Shown: positions 1 through 10,360, numbered from the stretch's first letter. The stretch: DNA of 64,000 nt from Candidatus Geothrix skivensis (GCA_016721195.1 JADKIO010000005.1:866001-930000); one strand, 5' to 3'. Notes: generated by a model from the sequence alone, not told the origin. Numbers and translations: made by a program.

Positions 1-776
1 TCGACTTCCGGGACCTGGCCTGGGAGCCTTCACCCACCACCCTCGGCAATCCCGCGGTGCGCCTCGCAGAGCCGCGCATCGCAGGGAACTACCGGGAACA
101 CGCCATGGTCCTCTGGGAAGATGAGGGCACTTCCGCAGGGCTCGTGGCCAGCCACTTCTGGCCGGGAGATCGCATCTGGTCGGATCGGCCCATGCCTGTG
201 GTCAAGCAATCGACCCACGACCATCGGGTGGTCATGGATGACCAGGGGAATGCCCTGGCGCTCTGGATCCAGTCCCCCCACGGCAACCGGAGTCTGCTCC
301 AGGCCAGTTTCTATGATGTCCAGCGCAGCGAGTGGGGGGAGCCTGAGGTCATCAGCCAGGCCCAGACCATCTCCTCCCCCCGGCTGGTGATGTCGGGCCA
401 GGGGGAGGCACTGGCCGCCTGGTGCCAGGCTGAGGGACACGGCGCTTCCCGCCTGATCACCAAGGACTTCCGGAAGGGCCGTTGGGAAGCCGGAGTGGAC
501 TGCCTCGAACTGGGCCATGGCTCGGTCCTGGATTTCGCCATCGATCTGGGGCCGGGGGGCGAGGCTGGCCTGCTGGCGGTGCACCGGGGACCCGAAGGCG
601 AGTGGGTTTCAGCCCGCCTGCGCCACCATGAATGGTCCCCGTCCTTCCCCCTGCTGCCGCCTTCCCCCAGGCCCTGCTCCTGCCCCCGGCTCCGGCTGTG
701 CCCCCAGGGGGCCTCCGCGCTCTGGATCCAGGGCGCGGGCAAGGAAAGGACCCTGCTCCTGGTGGAGACCAGGTGA
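1..776 (+). CDS. Beta-propeller-like repeat protein, C-terminal part (5' end outside window)
   Basis: The reading frame is open from the left edge of the window (codons begin at base 3) to a TGA at 774-776, so the true start lies upstream. The visible 257 residues hold about five loosely conserved repeats of 40-50 residues. Each has a core such as GNALALWIQ, GEALAAWCQ or ASALWIQ, then a hydrophobic strand and a W near the end. This is the look of a beta-propeller or sialidase-like fold made of short four-strand blades. No catalytic motif is visible. The same 15-base string occurs in two repeats (near 258 and 718), which suggests recent internal duplication or strong codon bias. Function unknown; an extracellular or periplasmic scaffold is possible. 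It converges with the hydrolase gene, leaving 22 bases between them. Confidence 0.7.
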   Translation, partial: DFRDLAWEPSPTTLGNPAVRLAEPRIAGNYREHAMVLWEDEGTSAGLVASHFWPGDRIWSDRPMPVVKQSTHDHRVVMDDQGNALALWIQSPHGNRSLLQASFYDVQRSEWGEPEVISQAQTISSPRLVMSGQGEALAAWCQAEGHGASRLITKDFRKGRWEAGVDCLELGHGSVLDFAIDLGPGGEAGLLAVHRGPEGEWVSARLRHHEWSPSFPLLPPSPRPCSCPRLRLCPQGASALWIQGAGKERTLLLVETR

Positions 777-798
777 GCCGGACCTCCGGGGCCCGGTT

Positions 799-1776
799 TC
801 AGTCCCGTGCCAGCAGCTGCCGGGCATAGTGCTCCACCGCGTAGGGCAGCCAGCGGTGCCCCGGCAGATCCCGGCTGAGGTAGCCCATGTGGCCGCCCCT
901 GGCTTCCAGGTGCAGGTGGACCGCGGGGGAGGTCGAGGCTTCCACCGCGTGTCGCCAGGGGATGAAGGGATCGTCCTGGGCCATGAGGACGACCGTGGGC
1001 ACGGTGATCTTCGCCAGGTGGTGCCGGGCGGAGCAGCGGGCGTAGTAGTCGTCGGCATCCTGGAATCCACCCGCCGGGGCCGTGTAGGCTTCGTCGAATT
1101 CCCGCAGGCTCATGGTGGGCCAGGTCGGGTACACGGATGGGATCAGGCCATCCTCGATCCGTTGCTGGATGGCTAGGCGGCAGCGCCGGATGAAGCGCAG
1201 CTCATAGAGGCGGCTGAGCCCGCCGTGGATGGCCGCGGCGCAGGCGCCCAGGTCGATGGGCGGGTTGACGGCGATGGCCGCGTCGGGGGTGGCGACGGCT
1301 TCCGGCAGCCCGCCCCCCAGGTTCAGCAGCAGGGCGTTGGCAGACAGGGAATAGGCCACCGCCAGCTGCCGCAGGCCCGGATGGCGGACCCTGGCCGCCG
1401 CGAAGGTCACCCCCAGGTCATCGCCGGACCCGCTGTGGTAGGGCCGTTTGGCCAGGCCCCGGCCCTCGCCGCAGCCCCGGTGGTTCACGGTCCAGACGTG
1501 GTGGCCGAGCTTCCGCGCCATGGCCACCGTGCGGCGCACGTAGTGGGCCTGGTCGTCACCCCCCAGGCCATGGAACACCAGGGTCAGGACCTCCGTCTCG
1601 CCCGGATAGTGCCGACCCGCCAGCTGGTCCCCATCGGGCAGAGGGATTCGGAATGGCTCGGAAGGGAAGGCCGGGGGCTCCCCCGGCAGGTAGTTGCCCA
1701 GGATGGTCTGCAGGTGGCCCGAAGGCGCCCACCAGGGGGCACGGCAGGGGAGGGGGGGCGGGTCGAGCCTCAGCAT
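799..1776 (-). CDS. YheT-family alpha/beta hydrolase
   Basis: 325 residues with the hallmarks of the YheT/ABHD1-3 hydrolase family: GHLQTI near residues 20-25, HGLGG at 69-73 (oxyanion side), NHRGCGEG at 98-105, and late D and H residues in QDDPFIPW and RGGHMGY that fit the triad. The nucleophile elbow reads AYSLSAN (Ser143) instead of the usual GFSLGGN, so the two flanking glycines are replaced; activity is likely but the elbow is unusual. Family members hydrolyse esters or act on lipid-like substrates; the substrate here is unknown. The frame is open further upstream to 1872, but the family begins at this ATG, so I chose 1776. It is the last gene downstream of the small secreted protein on the same strand, separated by two inverted repeats. 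Confidence 0.85.
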   Translation of the reverse strand: MLRLDPPPLPCRAPWWAPSGHLQTILGNYLPGEPPAFPSEPFRIPLPDGDQLAGRHYPGETEVLTLVFHGLGGDDQAHYVRRTVAMARKLGHHVWTVNHRGCGEGRGLAKRPYHSGSGDDLGVTFAAARVRHPGLRQLAVAYSLSANALLLNLGGGLPEAVATPDAAIAVNPPIDLGACAAAIHGGLSRLYELRFIRRCRLAIQQRIEDGLIPSVYPTWPTMSLREFDEAYTAPAGGFQDADDYYARCSARHHLAKITVPTVVLMAQDDPFIPWRHAVEASTSPAVHLHLEARGGHMGYLSRDLPGHRWLPYAVEHYARQLLARD

Positions 1777-1813
1777 CCACCCAGTGTGCACCACCCCCCC
1801 TGTCTCACAGACG

Positions 1814-1890
1814 CCGCAGCCTGGCTTTGCCCGGCTGCGGTGTGGGGGTTCCGGGGGGACATCGCGAGCCAAGCGAGCAGGCGGTCCCCC
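1814..1890 (-). other. Two adjacent stem-loops between minus-strand genes
   Basis: Bases 1814-1821 (CCGCAGCC) are the exact reverse complement of 1833-1840, giving an 8-bp stem with an 11-base loop. Bases 1854-1860 (GGGGGAC) pair with 1884-1890, with a 23-base loop that holds the direct repeat GCGAGC-CAA-GCGAGC. Neither is followed by a T tract on the minus strand, so they could be weak terminators, RNA-processing or mRNA-stability elements between the secreted protein and the hydrolase. Confidence 0.4.
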
Positions 1891-1908
1891 AGGGAGAACA
1901 TCAGTCGC

Positions 1909-2457
1909 TTAGTCGTTTCGCTTGAAGACGAGCTTGTAGCTGAAGGGGTTGTCCAGCTTCGGATGGGTGTAGGTGACCTGGAGGGCCAGGGAGTTCCCAT
2001 CCTTGCGCATGGAGTAGACCTGCTTGAGGGTGAAGCCATCTCCCGTGAGGGTCTGGATCATGGTCGGTCCGTTTCTGGTGAGCGTGGCCTTGAACTTCTC
2101 ATCGTCGCTGCGCTTCCAGTCCGACTCGGTGCCATCGGAGGGGGTGTCGATGGGTCGCTCCTTGCCCATGGTCACGGAAAAGCCGTCCCCGGCCAGAATG
2201 TCCAGCTTGCTGAAGCTGCGGCAGGCGGTCTGGAGCTTCTTCTTCCAGTAGAGCTTCATGGCAAAGTTCTGGTCCTTGAGGTGGGCTTCGATCTGCTCGT
2301 CGATCTTGTCACTTTGTGAAGCGTGGAGGCTCCACTCCCCATCCCACTCGATCTTGGCCTCCTGGGTGGATTCAACGGTCCTGGGGGCGGTTTTGGGCTT
2401 CTGGGCCATGGCCGGAAGGGCAAGGAGGCAAGGTAAAGCCAGAAGGGCGGCGCGCAT
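1909..2457 (-). CDS. Small secreted protein of unknown function
   Basis: 182 residues. The start has an ideal Shine-Dalgarno, GGAG-TCCCC-ATG. Residues 1-18 form a signal peptide (short R-containing n-region, Leu/Ala core, AMA-Q cleavage site). The mature part is polar, charged and rich in aromatic residues (EWDGEWSL, KLYWKKKL, GDGFSVTMG, GDGFTLKQVYSMRKDG), with alternating strands that suggest a small beta-rich periplasmic domain resembling the single-domain secreted proteins common in Acidobacteriota. No family is recognised with certainty and no catalytic motif is visible. It is transcribed divergently from maeB, with 181 bases between the starts. Confidence 0.7.
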   Translation of the reverse strand: MRAALLALPCLLALPAMAQKPKTAPRTVESTQEAKIEWDGEWSLHASQSDKIDEQIEAHLKDQNFAMKLYWKKKLQTACRSFSKLDILAGDGFSVTMGKERPIDTPSDGTESDWKRSDDEKFKATLTRNGPTMIQTLTGDGFTLKQVYSMRKDGNSLALQVTYTHPKLDNPFSYKLVFKRND

Positions 2458-2564
2458 GGGGACTCCGGGTCGGCTGCCTGGAGCCTACCCCTCCTGGTGC
2501 GATTGGGGAAGAGCCACCTGTGACCGGCGTAACAAAGCTGACAGCGGGGCCTGGAAAGAGAGGA

Positions 2565-2593
2565 TTGACAAGGGGTGGCGTGTAACCTGATAC
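2565..2593 (+). promoter_or_regulatory. Candidate sigma-70-type promoter of maeB
   Basis: A perfect -35 hexamer TTGACA lies at 2565-2570. At a 17-base spacing the -10 position reads TGATAC (2588-2593), a poor match to TATAAT. The element lies 46 bases before the maeB ATG and points the right way. The -35 is strong, the -10 weak, so the exact start is uncertain. Confidence 0.4.
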
Positions 2594-2638
2594 GCATTCA
2601 GCCCAATCAAACCGGGCACTCATCCAAGGAGTGTGGCC

Positions 2639-4888
<2,250 letters not shown>

Positions 4889-4912
4889 TCCGCAGTCCGG
4901 TTTCTTTGAAAA

Positions 4913-4934
4913 GCGGGGGCCCATGGGCCCCCGC
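4913..4934. terminator. Bidirectional intrinsic terminator between maeB and the SirB1-type gene
   Basis: GCGGGGGCCCA followed by its exact reverse complement, a 22-base perfect palindrome. It has CTTTGT on the plus-strand side and, read on the minus strand, CTTTTC after the stem. It lies 24 bases after the maeB stop and 50 bases after the stop of the convergent minus-strand gene, so it can serve both. Confidence 0.85.
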
Positions 4935-4984
4935 CTTTGTCCTGCGCACCATTCCGTCCATCCCTGGTACCTGGAGAATGGTCT

Positions 4985-5779
4985 TCAGGACTGCTGCAGC
5001 TGAGCGAGCCAGGCCTGGATCTCGGGATCCGGATCGGGATTGAGCCGCAGGGCCTCCCGGAGGTCGGCAAGGGCGGGCTCGGGTTCGTCCCGCTGGAGGT
5101 GGATGAAGGCCCGCTCCTTGTGGACCCTGGGATTCAGCGGGTCCAGCAGGATCAGGTGGGTGCCGGTCCAGAGGGACTCCTCCCAGTCCTCCGCGTGCAT
5201 GAAGCGCAGATGCAGGTTCCGCACGAGACGGATGAGGATGTCCCGATCGGTGGTGGGGTGCAGCATGTTCCTGTGGAAGGCCACGCGTCCCGCAGTGGCG
5301 GACCGCACCAGCTCGGCGCCGCCTTCCTCCCCCACGGGGCGGCCCCGATGGAAGGGATCGAAATAGAGCAGACCGAAATCCGTGCGCAGGGCCGTGATGA
5401 AGTGGCCGGGCAGCCCCACGCCCACGGCATCGAAGCCCATGCGGCGGGCCAGGTCGATCCAGAGGATGCTGAGCGAAATGGGCAGTCCCCTGCGCCGCAG
5501 CAGCACCTCCGGGAGGAGGGCATTGACCGGATCATCGAAGGTTTCCCGGTCGCCATCGAAGCCTAGCTCTTCGAAGAGCAGGTGGTTCAGGGCGTCGATG
5601 GCCTGGTGGGTGTTCCAGGGGAGGGGCATCTTCCCGGCCAGGGAGAAGGCCCAGTCATTGAGTTGCAGGGAGACGTGGATGGGATCGGGATCATCCAGCG
5701 CGGGCGCCACGGCGTGGACGGCCCCCTCCGCCAGGTTTCGGCAGTCGGGGTTCTCCCGGAGGTATTCAAGCAGGGACAT
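4985..5779 (-). CDS. SirB1-type transglutaminase-like protein with TPR tail
   Basis: 264 residues. The middle carries the SirB1/transglutaminase-like signature: LLRRRGLPISLSILWIDLARR, then VGVGLPGHFI and a FDPFHRG stretch. The last 70 residues form TPR-like helices (DPLNPRVHKERAFIHLQRDEPEPALADLREAL). The family is widespread but its biochemistry is not settled; the transglutaminase Cys is replaced in many members and none is seen in the expected place here (ISLSILW), so a scaffold or peptidase-inactive role is plausible. ATG 5779 has AGGAGG five bases upstream. It shares one base with the stop of the preceding gene (TGATG), so it is translationally coupled to the coiled-coil protein and the SpoIIE-type phosphatase. 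Confidence 0.85.
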   Translation of the reverse strand: MSLLEYLRENPDCRNLAEGAVHAVAPALDDPDPIHVSLQLNDWAFSLAGKMPLPWNTHQAIDALNHLLFEELGFDGDRETFDDPVNALLPEVLLRRRGLPISLSILWIDLARRMGFDAVGVGLPGHFITALRTDFGLLYFDPFHRGRPVGEEGGAELVRSATAGRVAFHRNMLHPTTDRDILIRLVRNLHLRFMHAEDWEESLWTGTHLILLDPLNPRVHKERAFIHLQRDEPEPALADLREALRLNPDPDPEIQAWLAQLQQS

Positions 5780-6270
5780 CAAGCCCTCCTGCGAATGACG
5801 GCCCGCGCCCCGAGGGCCAGGGCCACCAAGGCCATGGCCCCCCAGATCCAGCCCTGCCAGGCGGTGGTGGCGGATTGGAGCTTCTTGGTCTCCTCGGCCT
5901 TACGAACGTTCTCTTCGATGGACAACTTGGACTTGACCTCCCGGGCCTCCTGGACGGCCTTCTGGGCCGATTCCCGCCCGGCCTTCAATTCCTTGGCGAC
6001 GGGATCCTGATCTTCCTCCAGGCCCAGCACCGCGACTTTCTGCAGGGTTCCGGCCTGGGGTCGCCGGCCCAGGGGCACCGTGGAGCCCTCACCTTCCTGG
6101 GGGAACGATGATTGGCCGGCGGCGATGGATTCGGCGAGGGCCTGGACATCCTCCCGCAGCGCCTGCAGCACCTGGTTCTGGCGATGGACCTGGGCGCCCT
6201 GGATCCAGAGCAGCCCCAGTTGCAGGGCCAGGAAAGTGGGAATGATCCAGCGTAGGGAAGAGCGAGCCAT
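5779..6270 (-). CDS. Membrane-anchored coiled-coil protein of unknown function
   Basis: 163 residues. There is a TM segment at about 7-25, a long helical, charge-rich linker with heptad-like spacing (about 30-50 and 90-130: KELKAGRESAQKAVQEA), a second TM at about 140-157, and a basic end (ARAVIRRRA). No family is recognised. It begins with ATG overlapping the upstream phosphatase stop (TGATG) and ends the same way into the SirB1-type gene. Such tight coupling suggests fixed stoichiometry, perhaps as an accessory or partner subunit of the membrane phosphatase; this is inference. Confidence 0.75.
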   Translation of the reverse strand: MARSSLRWIIPTFLALQLGLLWIQGAQVHRQNQVLQALREDVQALAESIAAGQSSFPQEGEGSTVPLGRRPQAGTLQKVAVLGLEEDQDPVAKELKAGRESAQKAVQEAREVKSKLSIEENVRKAEETKKLQSATTAWQGWIWGAMALVALALGARAVIRRRA

Positions 6271-8825
6271 CAGGCCTCCCTCCCTAGGATAAACAAAGTC
6301 CGGTCATCGCGGTTCTGGGTATCGAACGCGGCCACATCATTGAAGACCGCCTCACAGGCAGCCCGGGGGCTGCCGGTACCCCAGAGACGGCGCAGCTGGG
6401 TGCTCAGGCGGCCCAAACCATAGAGCTCGCCATCCCGGTTCATGGCCTCGGAAAGCCCATCGCTGTAGAGCACCATCCAGCCCCTGGGAGGCAGGGTGCC
6501 TTCGATCACCTTCCAGTCGCCCAGCCCGGCGGGACGCAGGCCCAGGCCCCGCCCATGGGGGATGACTTCGTGGGATCCATCCTCGTCGAGCCCCTGCAGC
6601 ACGAGGGCGCCGGGGTGGCCAGCTCGGGCCAGGCGGTAGTTCCCGGCCTCATCCCACTCCAGCAGGATGAGGGTGAGGAAGCCCCGGTGGCCCAGCAGCT
6701 GCCGCAGGGTCTGGTCCAGGGAACATAGGATCTCCTCCAGGGGCTGATCCTCCCGCTGGGCGGCCTGCTCCAGCAGGGCCGTGGCCTGGGCCATGTAGAG
6801 GGCCGCGGCGAGGCCCTTGCCGCAGACGTCGCCCACCGCCGCGATCCAGGTGCCGCTGGGCCGTCGCTTCACGAAGAGCAGGTCCCCGCCCGTCTCCTCG
6901 GCGGGTTCGAGGCGCAGGGCCACCTGGAAGCCGGGAATGGGCGGCACGAAGGAGGTGACCAGGCCCTCCTGGATGTGCCGGGCGGTCTCCAGCTCCTGGC
7001 TCAGCCGCTCCTGGGCCACCAGGCGTTGGTGCATGACGGCTGTCTCCAGGACCTGGCCCGCAGCCAGGGCCACTTCCCGCAGCAGCTCGCGATCCTCCCG
7101 GCCGTAGTTCAGCTCGGCGTACTTGCCCCCCAGCAGCACGGCCGTGTGGGGCGTGTCGCCGGCGAGGATGAGCAGCATCAGCTGAGCCTCCAGTGCGTCC
7201 ACATGGGCCCTCACGGTACCGCCCTGCTCGCGGATCCAGTCCGCCTCCTCGCCACCCAGGCCCAGCACCAGCTCCCGGTTCTCCCGGGCCAGCCGCAGCA
7301 GGCCCGGCGGGATCCGCAGGGGTTGGGGCGCGAAGTGGACCCGGTGCTCTTCGCGATCCGAGCCTTCGGCCGCGGGCAGCATCACCTGGCGGTCCTCGAT
7401 GGGCAGCACCTCCAGCAACTGGGGCTGGAAGGCCTCCCCGAGGGCCCGGCGCACGGACTTGACCAGGGCTTCCTCGCTGAACCGCTTGCGGGGCTCCCGC
7501 ACCGCGCTGAGGGCGATCTCGCGGGTGCTTGAGAAGTCCCGCCGGAAGCGGCGCCGGATGCCCAGCAGCAGCCGCCGCAGCACCCAGCCCAGGGGCAGGG
7601 CCAGGATGCCGATGAGGGCCCCGGCCCAGCCGGAGGGGATCGCCGAGAGATGGGAGAAGGCCCAGGCCAGGCCCCCCAGGTAGGCCCCGGCCGTCAGCCC
7701 GATGATGCCCATGTAGGCCACCCACCGGAGGAGCACCTTCCGCACGTCGAAGAGCCCGTGGCGGATGATGGCGTAGGCGAAGCTGAGGGGCAGCAACGGC
7801 ACTGGCAGCATGAAGATGAAGATCTGCCGGCGGAAGAGGAGGCTGTCACCGAACCGGGCCTGGAGCAGGGTCCAGGCCAGCAGATCCAGGCAGAGGGCCG
7901 CGGTCACGATCAGGGAGGGCAGCAGGGCCTTCCGAAGCCGCTCCGGGGCCTTGAAGGTGCCCGCCAGGAAGAACCCCAGGCCCGTGAGGGCCGCCGCGAT
8001 GTAGAGCGAGACGGGCAGGATGGCCAGGGCCCTCAGGAGGGTGCGCAGCGCGCCATCCGGCGGGGCCCCCGAAGGCAGCCTGGGCACGCCCCCATTGACG
8101 AAGATCCAGGCCCGGATCAGGAAGAGCACCAACGCCATCAGGGCGAAGGTGGCGTACATCGCCTGGAGGAAGCGGCGGTTCTTCCGCCACTCGTGGGGGT
8201 GGGGGAAGCGCAGGAAGAAGTGGACCCAGAGCGGGGGCAGCAGGGCGGTGGCCACGGCGGCCATGAGGCCGATGACGATGGCGGCCGCCAGGGGCGGGTT
8301 GCCGGAGAGGGTGGCGCCCGACAGCAGCAGTGCGGTGGCGCCCACATAGAAGAAGTGCCGGGAGGATTTCCGTTCCGGCGCCGAGATCACCACCAGGAGG
8401 CCGGTGAGCCAGGCAATGATGCCGTTCGCCAGCAGGGCGATCTGGAACCAGTCCAGGGGCTTCACCAGGCGGACCGGGACGAGGATCTGCTGGTTCTGCC
8501 GCCGGATGGTGTAGGCGAGGATGGTGCCCTCGGCCTTGCCGTTGATGTAGCGCTGGGCCCGGAGGGTGCCTTCCACGGTGGGCTCGTAGGCCCGGCCCTG
8601 GATCTTCACCAGCTCGTCCCCCTCCAGCAGCCCGGCTTCCTCCGCCACGCCGTCGGGGAGGATCTCCCGGATGACGATCTTCCCGTTTTCCACCCGCCAG
8701 GAGCACTGATCGTCCGAGCCCGCGTACAGCCACTGGTTGAGGGCGAAGGAGCCCAGGGCCAGGGTCAGGCAGACCAGGCTGATCCACACCAGGCGCCAGC
8801 GGATGCGTTTGAAGTAGGGGTTCAT
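6270..8825 (-). CDS. PDZ / multi-TM sensor with C-terminal SpoIIE/RsbU-type PP2C phosphatase
   Basis: 851 residues. TM1 lies at about 9-30; an extracytoplasmic PDZ domain follows at about 40-115 (ILPDGVAEEAGLLEGDELVKIQG); then about eight TM helices (125-420); a cytoplasmic GAF-like linker (440-620); a coiled coil with LSQELETARHIQEGL; and a PP2C domain of RsbU/SpoIIE type (640-850). Phosphatase motifs are EETGGDL, VGDVCGKGLAAALYMA, YSDGLSEAMN and the end NRDDRTLFIL. The usual second Asp of GGDxYD is absent (GGDLLFV). By family it should dephosphorylate a phosphoserine anti-sigma-factor antagonist or a related partner in response to a periplasmic signal. No anti-sigma pair is next to it. Start: AAAGG four bases before the ATG. 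The ATG overlaps the start region of the divergent SDR gene. Confidence 0.9.
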   Translation of the reverse strand: MNPYFKRIRWRLVWISLVCLTLALGSFALNQWLYAGSDDQCSWRVENGKIVIREILPDGVAEEAGLLEGDELVKIQGRAYEPTVEGTLRAQRYINGKAEGTILAYTIRRQNQQILVPVRLVKPLDWFQIALLANGIIAWLTGLLVVISAPERKSSRHFFYVGATALLLSGATLSGNPPLAAAIVIGLMAAVATALLPPLWVHFFLRFPHPHEWRKNRRFLQAMYATFALMALVLFLIRAWIFVNGGVPRLPSGAPPDGALRTLLRALAILPVSLYIAAALTGLGFFLAGTFKAPERLRKALLPSLIVTAALCLDLLAWTLLQARFGDSLLFRRQIFIFMLPVPLLPLSFAYAIIRHGLFDVRKVLLRWVAYMGIIGLTAGAYLGGLAWAFSHLSAIPSGWAGALIGILALPLGWVLRRLLLGIRRRFRRDFSSTREIALSAVREPRKRFSEEALVKSVRRALGEAFQPQLLEVLPIEDRQVMLPAAEGSDREEHRVHFAPQPLRIPPGLLRLARENRELVLGLGGEEADWIREQGGTVRAHVDALEAQLMLLILAGDTPHTAVLLGGKYAELNYGREDRELLREVALAAGQVLETAVMHQRLVAQERLSQELETARHIQEGLVTSFVPPIPGFQVALRLEPAEETGGDLLFVKRRPSGTWIAAVGDVCGKGLAAALYMAQATALLEQAAQREDQPLEEILCSLDQTLRQLLGHRGFLTLILLEWDEAGNYRLARAGHPGALVLQGLDEDGSHEVIPHGRGLGLRPAGLGDWKVIEGTLPPRGWMVLYSDGLSEAMNRDGELYGLGRLSTQLRRLWGTGSPRAACEAVFNDVAAFDTQNRDDRTLFILGREA

Positions 8826-8850
8826 GAAGCCTTTGTGGAAGAATGCCCGG

Positions 8851-9585
8851 ATGGAGCGAAGCGCGCGAAAGGATGGGGGCTGCTGGCTGCTCGTGGGTGG
8901 GCGGCGGCGGCTGGGCCGGGCCCTGGCGGAGGATCTGGCCGGGGATCACGATCTGGTGCTGACCAGCTCGCGGCCCTGGGACGGGGAGACCTGGGTGGAT
9001 GGGTTGTCGGAGAGGTCATGGATCCGGAGGCTCCACTGGGATGCGGAAGATCCGGGCCTGGTTTCCCGCATGATGGCAGATCTGGACACGTTGCAGACCG
9101 AAGGCCGGGTTATTTCCGGCGCCGTTTTACTGGCTGGAAACTTTCCCCTGCAGCCCCTGGGAACCTGGACACCCGCCTCGCTGGAGACCACCTGGCGCCT
9201 GAACGTGAGCTTCCCTTTCCTCTGCGCCCAGGCCCTCGCACCTTGCCTGTCCGAGGGCGCCTGTCTCCAGATCATTCTGGATACCTCGATCCACCATCCT
9301 TGGCTCAAGCGCCTGCCCTACAGCGCCGCCAAGGCCGGGCTGGCGACCCTGGTGCCGGGGCTCGCCCAGCTGCTGGCGCCCCGGGTGCGGGTGGTGGGTC
9401 ATGCCCTGGGCGCCCTGCTGCCCGCCGAGGACGACCCCACAGGTTTTCTGGCGGAACGGACGCTGCTGAAGCGCATCGGCGAGCCCGCGGACCTCTGCCG
9501 GGCGGTCCGTTTCGCCGCCGACAGCCCCTTCCTCACCGGGGAGATCCTCACCCAGGATGGCGGGCGCCGCTGGGTGGATCGTTGA
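8851..9585 (+). CDS. Short-chain dehydrogenase/reductase (FolM/pteridine-reductase-like)
   Basis: About 244 residues from ATG 8851 (GGAAG about nine bases upstream); an in-frame ATG at 8824 is also possible but overlaps the divergent start codon. The Rossmann glycine motif reads GGRRRLG in place of TGxxxGIG, which is typical of atypical SDRs such as FolM. Catalytic residues are present: Ser in LDTSIHH, and YSAAK (Tyr and Lys). The C-terminus GEILTQDGGRRW corresponds to the GxxxxVDGG of classical SDRs. Substrate unknown; a pteridine or other small ketone is plausible. Two tandem hairpins separate it from queE. Confidence 0.8.
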   Translation: MERSARKDGGCWLLVGGRRRLGRALAEDLAGDHDLVLTSSRPWDGETWVDGLSERSWIRRLHWDAEDPGLVSRMMADLDTLQTEGRVISGAVLLAGNFPLQPLGTWTPASLETTWRLNVSFPFLCAQALAPCLSEGACLQIILDTSIHHPWLKRLPYSAAKAGLATLVPGLAQLLAPRVRVVGHALGALLPAEDDPTGFLAERTLLKRIGEPADLCRAVRFAADSPFLTGEILTQDGGRRWVDR

Positions 9586-9613
9586 TGGAGCATTTCCGCA
9601 TGGGTGGGCACGG

Positions 9614-9659
9614 CCGCTCACGCTGCGCGTGAGCGGGAGGACGCGCCTCTGGCGCGTCC
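9614..9659. repeat. Two tandem perfect hairpins
   Basis: Stem 1: 9614-9623 pairs exactly with 9627-9636 (10 bp, loop TGC). Stem 2: 9639-9647 pairs exactly with 9651-9659 (9 bp, loop TCT). The two are only two bases apart. Neither has a T tract. They sit in the 106-base gap between the SDR and queE. Their tight triloops and back-to-back arrangement look like a REP-type or RNA-processing element rather than a plain terminator. Confidence 0.6.
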
Positions 9660-9691
9660 GATCAAGGATTGGGAAGGCAGTCAGGTGACAG

Positions 9692-10360
9692 ATGAAGTTC
9701 AAAGTCAACGAAGTGTTCCACAGCATCCAGGGGGAAGGCGCCCGCATCGGGCGTCCATGCCTGTTCATCCGCCTCACGGGCTGCCCCTTGCGCTGCGTCT
9801 ACTGCGACACGGACTACGCCTTCTACGAGGGCCAGATGCGCCATCTGGAATCCCTGCTCACCGAGGTGCGCCAGCGCCTCGGTGAGCCCAAAAAAGGTCC
9901 CAACGCGCCCTTCGTGGAACTCACGGGGGGCGAGCCCCTGGCCCATCCCCAGGCGCCGGAGCTGTTGAGGGCCCTCCTTGATCTCGGCTATGACGTCGCG
10001 CTGGAGACCGCCGGCAGCCACGACCTCGCCCCGGTGCCCCGGGAGGTGATCAAGATCGTGGATCGGAAGACCCCCGGCAGCGGCGAGGGCCACCGTTGGC
10101 TGGAATCCAACCTCGAGCACCTGGTGCCCGGCCAGGACGAGCTGAAGTTCGTCCTCTGCGATGAGGCCGACTATCACTGGGCCAGGGCCTGGTGCGCCGA
10201 GCGGGCGGTCTGGGACCGCCTGGAGGTGCTCTTCAGCCCCGTCTGGGGCCGCCTGGACCCCGCCTGGCTGGCGGAACGGGTGGTGGCCGACCGCCTGCCC
10301 GTGCGCGTGCAGGTGCAGCTGCACAAGGTCATCTGGGGCGTGGACCGCAAGGGGGTATAG
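9692..10360 (+). CDS. queE: 7-carboxy-7-deazaguanine synthase (QueE)
   Basis: 222 residues. A radical-SAM enzyme that contracts the ring of 6-carboxytetrahydropterin to 7-carboxy-7-deazaguanine, the second step toward queuosine and other 7-deazapurines. The N-terminus FHSIQGEGARIGRP is typical of QueE, and the cluster motif is CPLRCVYC (C-x3-C-x2-C), with TGGEPL as the SAM-binding strand and VKIVDRKTPGSG after the third strand. No queC, queD or queF lies nearby, so the pathway is scattered. The upstream SDR could be unrelated. RBS AGGTGA precedes the ATG. Confidence 0.93.
   Translation: MKFKVNEVFHSIQGEGARIGRPCLFIRLTGCPLRCVYCDTDYAFYEGQMRHLESLLTEVRQRLGEPKKGPNAPFVELTGGEPLAHPQAPELLRALLDLGYDVALETAGSHDLAPVPREVIKIVDRKTPGSGEGHRWLESNLEHLVPGQDELKFVLCDEADYHWARAWCAERAVWDRLEVLFSPVWGRLDPAWLAERVVADRLPVRVQVQLHKVIWGVDRKGV

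Noticed and set aside
2510..2540. Pho box upstream of maeB (GTGAC...GTAAC)
   Set aside because: The half-sites are nine bases apart, not eleven, and the gene has no phosphate link.
7650..9632. Long open frame on the plus strand over the phosphatase gene
   Set aside because: Antisense shadow of a GC-rich gene; no RBS, Gln/Gly/Pro/Arg-rich low-complexity sequence with no domain.
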